This document shows positions 15,105-22,258 of a DNA stretch of 38,781 nucleotides, in pieces. Each line of letters opens with the position of its first letter. Within the stretch, counting starts at the first letter, position 1. Made by a program: the position numbers and the translations under genes. The notes beneath the pieces were generated by a model that was not told the origin of the DNA, ran no database searches, and saw only the letters and a list, made by a program, of their open reading frames with translations. The DNA is taken from assembly GCA_025963775.1 (NCBI GenBank), contig JAOQAD010000017.1, positions 1 through 38,781 on the forward strand, written 5' to 3'. The stretch comes from Bacteroidota bacterium. Lineage in GTDB: Bacteria > Bacteroidota > Bacteroidia > 2-12-FULL-35-15.

Positions 15105-15917
15105 TTATTCTAATGTGTATGTTATTTTATGGCAGTTTGGCGGACAAAGATTGGCAAGGTTTGCATATACGCCAGTCAAAATTCCTTTCTCTGAATGAAC
15201 ACCTTCTGGTGCAAGTAATAATGAATGCTGGATGAATGTTTCAGAGCCTTTAACATCTTCATGAATAGCGTTAACGATGGAAATATTATTGGAGGTATTA
15301 TTATAATATATTACTGCAAATATTTCCTGGAAAGAAAAAATGATTGATTCAACATCTGTGTATTTTTTAAACTTTTCGAATTGTGCTGCGTTTTTTTTGT
15401 GTTTTAGTTCAATCGTGCTTGTATACCTTACAATCGATGATTTATCTGTTGTGGATTTAAATTGAGTTCCATCATAATAGTAATAATCGTCTTCATCTTC
15501 AATAATAGCGTACTCAACTTCATTGGGCTGGGGGTTTGGTGTAAGGCTTTCAACTATACCCACCGGTTGATAAAGTAAACACAGTTTATTGTTACTTATA
15601 TCAATTCCCAGATTCATCTTTAGCCCCGTCACATACTTGGGTTTTATGTTTGTCGCTAATGTAGTAGCACTTTTAAATAATGCGTAGAATTTTTCATATT
15701 TTTCTTGTCCGGGTTCAAATGTTATTACATCCATCAACTCATCATACTTATTGAATGATCGAAGTGGAAACTTAAGATTGCTTGCACAATCATCTACTCG
15801 TCTTCTCCCTGTGACAACATCCACTGCAGTATAGTCAATTAAGATAGTGTCTTCATTGTTTAGTGATACTAAATCAGTTAGCTGCGAAAGCTTGTCCTTT
15901 GGATTATTTTTTTGCAT
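15105..15917 (-). CDS. Cytoplasmic protein of unknown function
   Basis: 270 residues from the ATG at 15917; an upstream in-frame ATG at 15953 adds a 12-residue peptide unlike a signal and is less likely. No signal peptide or membrane segment. The middle has a striking acidic/tyrosine run (EDEDDYYYYDGTQF, about 140-155). A late Cys pair occurs in NLCPPNCHKI near the C-terminus. I do not recognise a family. It lies 42 bases before the membrane-protein gene on the same strand and may belong to that operon. Confidence 0.65.
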   Translation of the reverse strand: MQKNNPKDKLSQLTDLVSLNNEDTILIDYTAVDVVTGRRRVDDCASNLKFPLRSFNKYDELMDVITFEPGQEKYEKFYALFKSATTLATNIKPKYVTGLKMNLGIDISNNKLCLLYQPVGIVESLTPNPQPNEVEYAIIEDEDDYYYYDGTQFKSTTDKSSIVRYTSTIELKHKKNAAQFEKFKKYTDVESIIFSFQEIFAVIYYNNTSNNISIVNAIHEDVKGSETFIQHSLLLAPEGVHSEKGILTGVYANLANLCPPNCHKITYTLE

Positions 15918-16057
15918 AATTTCTGTTTTTTGGTTTCCACAAATGAAAACCATTAAACAAAGCCGTCCAACTATTTCGATACCGTATTATCACCTTATTT
16001 TACCCGTAAAAACACCCTCCCTGATTTTAAAAGAATTTAGGCAGTTCGACAGTAAAA

Positions 16058-16085
16058 AAAAGGCCTGTAACATGTACAGGCCTTT
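16058..16085 (-). terminator. Terminator for the small basic gene
   Basis: Stem GGCCTGTA with TACAGGCC around a 5-base loop. On the minus strand it is followed by a run of eight T (the A run at 16054-16061 on the plus strand). It lies just beyond the stop of the 33-residue gene. Confidence 0.8.
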
Positions 16086-16094
16086 ATATGCAGT

Positions 16095-16196
16095 TTATTT
16101 CTGCTTTACTTTCGGAGGATTATTCCCCCGCTTTTTTCCGGAAGGCCTCCCTGTTTTGGCGGGAGCATTCTTCAGTGGTGCTTTTTTCTTTGGCAT
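16095..16196 (-). CDS. 33-residue basic protein with AT-hook-like core
   Basis: Starts at ATG 16196-16194 and stops at TAA (16097-16095). It has about a dozen Lys/Arg and a central TGRPSGKKRG, close to the GRP-centred AT-hook that binds the minor groove of AT-rich DNA. The rest is Pro/Ala/Lys/Asn. It is followed at once by a strong terminator and preceded by the 86-residue secreted basic protein gene on the same strand, 18 bases away, so the two are probably cotranscribed. The terminator position and composition support a real gene; DNA binding is inference. Confidence 0.5.
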   Translation of the reverse strand: MPKKKAPLKNAPAKTGRPSGKKRGNNPPKVKQK

Positions 16197-16214
16197 AATC
16201 GTATGTTTTAATTA

Positions 16215-16475
16215 TTAGTGAACACTTTCCGATTTCGGAGCATTCTTTTTTCTCTTTTTTGAAAATAGCCAGCCATGCCGTGGGGTGGTGCTGACCTGTT
16301 CGGAACGCCGCTCCGATTTAGTAGCGCGTTTCCTTCTTTGCTTTTCGCGTTTTTGCTCGGCTTTCATTTCCGATTGTGCCTGCTCTCCACCGGAGTTAGA
16401 GGTTTGTGCTGCTGCCGGCATTGAAAAAACAAGGGCCAGTATAAAAGGCAGCATATAGTGAATGATCGTTTTCAT
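16215..16475 (-). CDS. Small exported, highly basic protein
   Basis: 86 residues: signal peptide MKTIIHYMLPFILALVFSMPAAAQ, then a disordered Lys/Arg/Glu-rich tail (KREKQRRKRATKSERR, later FSKKRKKNAP). No domain. Such short secreted basic tails are frequent in Bacteroidota genomes without known role. It is followed on the same strand by the 33-residue AT-hook-like gene. Diverges from the acidic-protein gene at 16656. Confidence 0.65.
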   Translation of the reverse strand: MKTIIHYMLPFILALVFSMPAAAQTSNSGGEQAQSEMKAEQKREKQRRKRATKSERRSEQVSTTPRHGWLFSKKRKKNAPKSESVH

Positions 16476-16599
16476 GATTTCTCTTTTTGTTTATTATTAT
16501 GGCTTAAATAGCATGCCAATGCCGGGGATTCCCCAAAACCATTCAGGCAACAAAAACATGCGCTCAACGATTAATCAATAAAGCGCCCCGGATATAAAC

Positions 16600-16607
16600 T
16601 AATTTTG
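16600..16607 (+). promoter_or_regulatory. -7 element (TAATTTTG) for the acidic protein gene
   Basis: Full match to TAnnTTTG, about 48 bases before the ATG at 16656. No good -33 TTG at 19-21 bases upstream; a different activator or sigma factor may act. Confidence 0.5.
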
Positions 16608-16655
16608 TAGTAGAGAACAGAAAGAGATCAGTTTAATATTTTAAAACAGATAATT

Positions 16656-16931
16656 ATGAAAACAGAATATAACAGCAGCCCCAAAGATGAGGCGGTCGTT
16701 AATCACAGCGAAGCAGTGGTTGATGAACATGTAACAAACGGGTACGATGAAGCATCAAACCCGCTTGAAAACAAATACGACAAGCCCGGAAGGGAAGAAG
16801 ATCCCGATACAACCCGGAAAGACCCGGAATGGGATCAGCCGAAACGGGAAAATGACAACGATAAATCGGGAAACGATGACGATGCCGACAGAACCGGCAG
16901 CGACGACGACAACGATACAACAACTCCTTAG
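16656..16931 (+). CDS. Small acidic disordered protein
   Basis: 91 residues with no hydrophobic segment, dominated by Asp, Glu, Asn, Lys and Thr; the last 25 residues are almost only Asp/Asn/Ser/Thr. It is expected to be intrinsically disordered and cytoplasmic. Similar acidic, hydrophilic small proteins are often stress-induced (hydrophilin-like), but there is no diagnostic motif. A promoter element before it and a perfect terminator behind it support a free-standing gene. Confidence 0.7.
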   Translation: MKTEYNSSPKDEAVVNHSEAVVDEHVTNGYDEASNPLENKYDKPGREEDPDTTRKDPEWDQPKRENDNDKSGNDDDADRTGSDDDNDTTTP

Positions 16932-16960
16932 TGAATAGCTAAGATGTTGAACAAATCAAC

Positions 16961-16995
16961 AAAAGCACAGCAGAAATGCTGTGCTTTTGTTTTTT
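16961..16995 (+). terminator. Rho-independent terminator between convergent genes
   Basis: Perfect 12-bp stem AAAAGCACAGCA / TGCTGTGCTTTT with a GAAA loop, then a T run (16990-16995). It ends the acidic-protein gene; the LytTR gene arriving on the other strand stops at 16994, so the same hairpin can also serve it. Confidence 0.9.
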
Positions 16996-17692
16996 ATTTC
17001 GCTGACTGGTCAATAAGTGCGAAAAAATTCTTTTTGTAGGTTTCCGAGATGGGAATGATCAGCTCTTTGATCCTGATCCGGTCACGCTCCACCGAATCGA
17101 TCTTGTCGAGCGCCACCATAAACGATTTATGCACCCTGCACATAATGTTTTGGGGGATTTCCTGCTCCAGGTCTTTGAAGGTCTTCAGCGTCATGATCTT
17201 TTTACCCGCTGTATGGATCCTGCGGTAATCGCGCATTCCCTCGATGTACACGAGTTCACTCAACAGCAGCTTTTCAAGCCGGTATTCGGTCTTGATGAAA
17301 ATGAATTTTTTCTCCGGGCCTTCTTTCCGCTGCAGCTTGTCCTGCACCTTATCCACAGCCTGGATGAAGCGCTCGAAGGTATAAGGCTTCATCAGGTAAT
17401 CGGTTACGTTCAGCTCAAAGCCTTTCAGCGCATATTCATTGTATGCAGTGGTAATGATCACCTGGCTGGCGGTAGTAGTAGTTTCGAGCAGCTGGATCCC
17501 CGAAAATTCTCCCATGTTGATGTCAAGAAAAATAAGGTCAACCTTGTTTGCCCTGAGGTACAGCATTGCATCAATTCCATTGTCGAAAGTGGCAGCCAGG
17601 TTAAGGTAAGGCAGCCGCAGCACATAGCTCCGGGTACGTTCCAGCGCCAGTGGCTCATCTTCAACTATGATACAGCTAATGTGCATTTTCAA
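16994..17692 (-). CDS. LytTR-family response regulator
   Basis: 232 residues. Receiver domain (about 5-120) with acidic pair VEDE, phosphoacceptor Asp57 in LIFLDINM, Thr in VIITTAYNEYALKGF and Lys in YLMKPYTFERF. LytTR DNA-binding domain at about 130-230, with FIFIKTEYRLEKL, IEGMRDYRRIHT, RVHKSFMVALDKI and the final basic strand. It overlaps the upstream LytS-type kinase gene by 17 bases. Pairs of this kind are among the most common two-component systems of Bacteroidota; targets cannot be read here. M3 (17686) is an alternative start. Confidence 0.93.
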   Translation of the reverse strand: MKMHISCIIVEDEPLALERTRSYVLRLPYLNLAATFDNGIDAMLYLRANKVDLIFLDINMGEFSGIQLLETTTTASQVIITTAYNEYALKGFELNVTDYLMKPYTFERFIQAVDKVQDKLQRKEGPEKKFIFIKTEYRLEKLLLSELVYIEGMRDYRRIHTAGKKIMTLKTFKDLEQEIPQNIMCRVHKSFMVALDKIDSVERDRIRIKELIIPISETYKKNFFALIDQSAK

Positions 17693-18728
17693 GCAGCAGC
17701 TTTACTTTATATGAATTGTCGTGATCCGTTATGTTCAGCGTATGAGTGCCGGGATACAGCAATGCCAGCCTCTTTTTGATGAGCTCGTTGCCAAGCCCGC
17801 TTTGATCCGGCATTGTTTCAGCATCCCTGCTGTAATGGTTCTCACATTCAAATATAATTTTTTCTTTCTCAATGCTGATGCGAATTACGATCGCATTTTC
17901 AGTTTTCTTATTATTTGCATGCTTAAAGGCATTCTCTATAAAGGGAATAAAAAGCATAGGGGCAATAGCGAGCGTTCCCGGATCGCCCTGCACGGTATAG
18001 CTTACATAGTCGGGGTTAGAGCTCCTGATCTTCTGGAGATCGATGTATTTTTCAATATAGGTGAGCTCTTTCGTCAACGGAATTTTTTCAGTTTTTACTT
18101 CGTACAGCATAAAGCGCATAATGTCGGATAGCTTGTTCAGGTAACGGGATGCCTGTGCCGGATCTTTCATGATCAGCACATCAATGTTGTTGATCGTGTT
18201 GAACAGGAAATGCGGATTGATCTGTGATTTTACAAGCGCCAGCTCTGTTTCGTAATTCTTTTTATTGAGGTCTTCCTTCAGCTTGATGTCAGAGTAAGAA
18301 GTGACAAAGCCTCTCATCACCAGCCCGATGATCCCGTTCAGCAACGCATTGAAGGCCATGATACCGATGAAGATATAATCCTCTTCATGCGAATTATTAA
18401 TTGAGATCAGCCGGCCATGATTGGAGATGTAAAAATACAGGCTTCCCAGTATCGCGGAAAGTATGGATACCAGTATGCCATAAACGATCAGCTGCAGGAT
18501 CTTTTTCCGGCCTAGGAACTTTGAGAATAAAAAAGTGTAAAAAGAATAGAAGGATAATAATGCGGGAACAATGGCGAATGCGGAAAAGAAACAGATAATT
18601 CCCTGGAACTGCACCGGCTTTCCTCCTTCCAGCTGCGGCATTATCATCAGCAGGACGATCACCATCAGCAGGAACAGGTACATGGCCCAATACCCGAAGT
18701 GTAATAAAACAATAGCTAATTTTTTCAT
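17676..18728 (-). CDS. LytS-type sensor histidine kinase
   Basis: 350 residues from the ATG at 18728. A longer frame from 18794 would put 22 residues before the first membrane helix and contain the -7 element, so it is rejected. Four transmembrane helices at the N-terminus (about 5-140) without an extracellular domain, a coiled linker, then the His_kinase domain with QINPHFLFNTINNID (phosphoacceptor His near 173) and an HATPase region with AFKHANNK and GLGNELIKKRL. It forms a pair with the overlapping LytTR gene. The ligand is probably sensed in the membrane. Confidence 0.92.
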   Translation of the reverse strand: MKKLAIVLLHFGYWAMYLFLLMVIVLLMIMPQLEGGKPVQFQGIICFFSAFAIVPALLSFYSFYTFLFSKFLGRKKILQLIVYGILVSILSAILGSLYFYISNHGRLISINNSHEEDYIFIGIMAFNALLNGIIGLVMRGFVTSYSDIKLKEDLNKKNYETELALVKSQINPHFLFNTINNIDVLIMKDPAQASRYLNKLSDIMRFMLYEVKTEKIPLTKELTYIEKYIDLQKIRSSNPDYVSYTVQGDPGTLAIAPMLFIPFIENAFKHANNKKTENAIVIRISIEKEKIIFECENHYSRDAETMPDQSGLGNELIKKRLALLYPGTHTLNITDHDNSYKVKLLLENAH

Positions 18729-18757
18729 TATTTTAGGATTTAGAATGAATACTTTCC

Positions 18758-18765
18758 CAAAAGTA
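18758..18765 (-). promoter_or_regulatory. -7 element for the LytS/LytTR pair
   Basis: TACTTTTG on the minus strand, a full TAnnTTTG match, 30 bases before the ATG at 18728. It lies inside the longer alternative frame and so favours the shorter start. Confidence 0.45.
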
Positions 18766-18927
18766 GATCCTGTGTTAAAGTAATAAAAATCCATTATGCC
18801 AGTGCCGGAGCTTTGTCTGCAAGATCGCCCTTTTGTCCTGCAACTTCATTTTAAATAAGCAGCTCAGGGAAAATGTTGGGGATAATTCTGCACAGGCGCA
18901 ATTTTTTACTGCGTTTTGGTAATAATT

Positions 18928-20874
18928 ATGAAGAAAACGAATCTCGACAATTTATTGTCAAAAGAGTGGATCATTACGAATGGAATAGGAGGCTATACGT
19001 CCTCCACTATTACAGGAGCAAACACCCGCCGCTATCACGGTGTGCTGGTTGTCTCCATGAACCCGCCTACGGAGCGCAAAGTAATGGTTGCGAAAGTGGA
19101 AGAGCGGATCATCTTCAATAACCGCGAATTCCAGCTTTCAACCAATCAGTATCCGGGTAAGGTTTACCCCGAAGGTTACCGTTTTATCAAAGAGTTTAGC
19201 CGTGTTCCGATGCCCACCACCGTTTTTGAAGTGCAGGGAGCCGGGCTGCAGAAAACGGTTTTTATGGTGCAGGATTCAAATACCACCGTAATAGAATATA
19301 CAAACACTTCCAATATCGGTTACCAGCTGTGGCTCAATCCGCTGTATGCCGGCCGCGATTACCACGGCCTTCTGCATGAGCGTGAAAGAAATGATTTTTA
19401 CATGGTGCAGAACAGCCGTTACCAGGTGATCTATCCGTATCACGGCTCTGAACCTGTTTATTTCCGGCACACTGCGGGTACTTTCGTTGAAGGCCGCACC
19501 TGGAACGAGAACCTCGAATATCACGTGGACCGTGAACGCGGACATGATTTCAGGGAGGATGTGTACAGCACAGGTTACATGAGCTGTATGATGTCGCCGG
19601 GAGCTAAAGTATTCCTGATGTTTTCAACAGATGAAAATGTGATGGATGCTTCTCCGGAGCATCTCAAAGCTGATGAACTGAACCGGCTTGAGAGCCTGGT
19701 GCCGGAAGAGGTCAGCAGTCCCTTTCTTGCCGATCTTCTCGTGGCAGGCGACCAGTTCATTGTGCAGCGCAGGTCTACCGGAGGGTATTCCATTATTGCA
19801 GGTTATCACTGGTTCACCGATTGGGGCCGCGATTCTATGATCGCACTGCGGGGCTTGTGCATCGCCACCGGCAAAAGGGAGGTAGCTGCTTCGGTGATAA
19901 GGACTTTTCTCGATTACCTGCAGGAAGGCATTATTCCCAACCGTTTTCCCGATTATAAGGATGACCTTCCTGAGTACATCACGATCGATGCTACCTTATG
20001 GATGTTTGTCGCCGTGTATGAGTACGACCTGAAATTTGATGACCCTGCATTTTTAGAAGAGATTTATCCGAAGCTTGCTGAGATCATCGACTGGCACATG
20101 CGCGGAACAAAGAACAACATTCACATGCTGGAGAATGGCTTGCTGGCAGGTGGAAAGGATGGCATCCCGCTCACATGGATGGATGCGCGCATCAATGAAT
20201 ATTCCTTCACTGCAAGGGCCGGCTGTGCGGTAGAGGTGAATGCGCTTTGGTACAATGCGCTGAAAATAATGCAGTATATTTCGGAACGCCTCCGCAAAAA
20301 AGAGAACACTGTGATCACAGAGCTGGCTGAAAAGCTGAAGCGCCAGTTTGGGCTCTCGTTCTGGAATGCCGACTGTTACCTGAATGATCTGGTAACGGAA
20401 GATAACGAGGCCGATCCTTCCATCCGTCCCAACCAGGTGTATGCATTGAGCCTTCCTTTTCCGATCCTTAGCAGGGAGCAGGAAAAGCAGGTGCTCGAAA
20501 ACATTGCCGAATTTTTAGTGACGCCGTATGGCCTGCGGACACTCGATACCTATCACTATAAATTCAAGCCTTCCTACTCGGGCGATGTATGGTCGAGGGA
20601 TGCAGCTTATCACCAGGGAACGGCCTGGCCCTTCTTACTGCCGGAATATTTTATTGCGTATCTGAAAGTTCATGATCATTCCGAAGAAGCAAAAAGACAA
20701 GTGGAAGCACAGTTGCTTGCACTGAAAGATCATTTCTATAAAGAGGAATGCATTCATGGAATTTCGGAAGTGTTTGACGGACTGAACCCGCTCGAAGGAA
20801 AAGGATGTATTCAGCAGGCATGGTCTGTTGCCAATCTCATTTTGCTCATCATGAAAGAGCGGCTGAATGTTTAA
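18928..20874 (+). CDS. Glycogen debranching enzyme (amylo-alpha-1,6-glucosidase, archaeal/bacterial type)
   Basis: 648 residues from the ATG at 18928; a TTG at 18916 is not needed. N-terminal beta domain (about 1-250) beginning WIITNGIGGYTSSTITGANTRRYHGVL in outline, typical of the GDE N-terminal family; then an (alpha/alpha)6 barrel (about 270-645) of the GH133-like GDE_C type, with YHWFTDWGRDSMIALRG (about 291-307, the catalytic Asp region), PNRFPDY, DATLWMF and a late GTAWPFLLPEY. It cleaves alpha-1,6 branch glucosyl residues of glycogen. It is not in an operon with other glycogen genes in this window; the next gene is a desaturase 232 bases on. Length and motif order fit the family. Confidence 0.92.
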   Translation: MKKTNLDNLLSKEWIITNGIGGYTSSTITGANTRRYHGVLVVSMNPPTERKVMVAKVEERIIFNNREFQLSTNQYPGKVYPEGYRFIKEFSRVPMPTTVFEVQGAGLQKTVFMVQDSNTTVIEYTNTSNIGYQLWLNPLYAGRDYHGLLHERERNDFYMVQNSRYQVIYPYHGSEPVYFRHTAGTFVEGRTWNENLEYHVDRERGHDFREDVYSTGYMSCMMSPGAKVFLMFSTDENVMDASPEHLKADELNRLESLVPEEVSSPFLADLLVAGDQFIVQRRSTGGYSIIAGYHWFTDWGRDSMIALRGLCIATGKREVAASVIRTFLDYLQEGIIPNRFPDYKDDLPEYITIDATLWMFVAVYEYDLKFDDPAFLEEIYPKLAEIIDWHMRGTKNNIHMLENGLLAGGKDGIPLTWMDARINEYSFTARAGCAVEVNALWYNALKIMQYISERLRKKENTVITELAEKLKRQFGLSFWNADCYLNDLVTEDNEADPSIRPNQVYALSLPFPILSREQEKQVLENIAEFLVTPYGLRTLDTYHYKFKPSYSGDVWSRDAAYHQGTAWPFLLPEYFIAYLKVHDHSEEAKRQVEAQLLALKDHFYKEECIHGISEVFDGLNPLEGKGCIQQAWSVANLILLIMKERLNV

Positions 20875-21106
20875 TTTGTAGTTTTTCATGCCCCTTTGAA
20901 CTGCCGGGAACGCCTCAATTAACAAAGATTGTGACAGTTCCGGCGGCAAATCCCCTTTTTATTGTTACCTTTAATGATAACGAAGAAGAGGATATTAACA
21001 CCAACCCGGTTTCTCACCTTACAATTCTTCCTCTGCTGTATTCACGACACAGTTTTTTGTACTCGGGAATTATGCACAGCCTTACACAGGGGCACAAATC
21101 AATTTA

Positions 21107-22186
21107 ATGAAAACTATCAAATTTGTCAGCAATGACAGGTCACAGTTCACTACGACCTTAAGAAAGAACGTGAACAGCTATTTCCGTGAACAGGAGCTTT
21201 CACAGAAAGGCAATGGCGGGCTCGCACTTAAGATCTGCGCAATGCTTTCACTTTACCTCGTACCATTTATTCTCATACTTACCGTACCAATGGCAGGCTG
21301 GATGATGTTTCCGTTATCTATCCTGATGGGCATCGGGATGGCAGGCGTGGGCATGTCGGTGATGCACGATGCGGCACACGGCTCTTCCACCGGAAAAAAA
21401 TGGCTGAATAAATTACTGAGCAACACCATTTACCTGATCGGCGGAAGCGCCTTTACATGGAACGTGCAGCACAACGTGAAGCACCATACATTTACCAATA
21501 TCGATGGATTCGACGAGGATATCCACACCAAAGCGCTTATCAGGCTTTCAAAGCAGGCGCCTTTGCGGAAATTTCACCGCTTCCAGTACATCTATGCTTT
21601 CTTTTTTTACATGCTCATGACCATTGCCAAACTGGGAAATGACTTTAAGCAATTGAAAGAATACAACGGTAACGGGCTGACCAAACAACAGAATGCTAAA
21701 CCCAAATGGGAGTTCTTCAAGCTCATCCTGTTGAAATGCCTGTATGTATTTACCTTCCTCGGATTGCCTTTGATCTTTTCCGGCTTCAGCTGGGGGATTG
21801 TGTTACTGGGCTTCCTGGCGATGCACCTTACCGGCGGCGCGATCATGGCGATCGTGTTCCAGATGGCGCACATTGCTGAGAATGCAGATCAGCCAACGCT
21901 GAATGAAGATGGCAACATCGAGAATGAATGGGCGATCCACGAGCTGCTCACCACCGTTAATTTTTCCAGGAACAACAGGGTGTTGGGATGGTTTGTAGGC
22001 GGATTGAACTTCCAGATCGAGCATCACCTGTTCCCGAATATCTGTCACATCCATTACCGGAAAATTTCCCCGATCGTGGAGCAGACCGCAAAGGATTTCG
22101 GATTGCGTTACAACCTGCAGCCTTCCTTTTACAGGGCAATGGTATCGCATACACGGATGCTGAAAGCGCTCGGCAGACAAGCTTAA
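21107..22186 (+). CDS. Acyl-CoA/acyl-lipid fatty acid desaturase (front-end Delta6-like branch)
   Basis: 359 residues, integral membrane. Three histidine boxes that hold the di-iron centre: HDAAHG (about 87), HNVKHH (about 122) and QIEHH (about 302); the glutamine in the third box is typical of the Delta5/Delta6 'front-end' and linoleoyl-CoA desaturase-like branch. Pairs of hydrophobic spans lie at about 40-85 and 195-255. There is no fused cytochrome b5 domain, so a separate ferredoxin or b5 must supply electrons. It introduces a cis double bond in membrane fatty acids; regiospecificity cannot be told from sequence. Monocistronic, with its own terminator. Confidence 0.9.
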   Translation: MKTIKFVSNDRSQFTTTLRKNVNSYFREQELSQKGNGGLALKICAMLSLYLVPFILILTVPMAGWMMFPLSILMGIGMAGVGMSVMHDAAHGSSTGKKWLNKLLSNTIYLIGGSAFTWNVQHNVKHHTFTNIDGFDEDIHTKALIRLSKQAPLRKFHRFQYIYAFFFYMLMTIAKLGNDFKQLKEYNGNGLTKQQNAKPKWEFFKLILLKCLYVFTFLGLPLIFSGFSWGIVLLGFLAMHLTGGAIMAIVFQMAHIAENADQPTLNEDGNIENEWAIHELLTTVNFSRNNRVLGWFVGGLNFQIEHHLFPNICHIHYRKISPIVEQTAKDFGLRYNLQPSFYRAMVSHTRMLKALGRQA

Positions 22187-22205
22187 ATGATCAAAAATAA
22201 ACAGG

Positions 22206-22235
22206 AACACCCCCGCAATTGCAGGGGTGTTTTTA
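22206..22235 (+). terminator. Rho-independent terminator after the desaturase gene
   Basis: Stem AACACCCC/GGGGTGTT with an extra GC/GC step inside and an AATT loop (22206-22231), followed by T-rich DNA. Lies between convergent desaturase and receptor genes and may serve both. Confidence 0.85.
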
Positions 22236-22258
22236 TTTATTGATACATGGGGAGAAAA

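Noticed and set aside
16699..16923. Minus-strand Arg/His/Cys-rich frame opposite the acidic protein gene
   Set aside because: It mirrors Asp/Gly-rich codons of the acidic gene; composition is an artefact and no signals support it.
18729..18794. Longer start for the LytS-type kinase
   Set aside because: The extra 22 residues precede the first membrane helix and overlap a full -7 promoter element.
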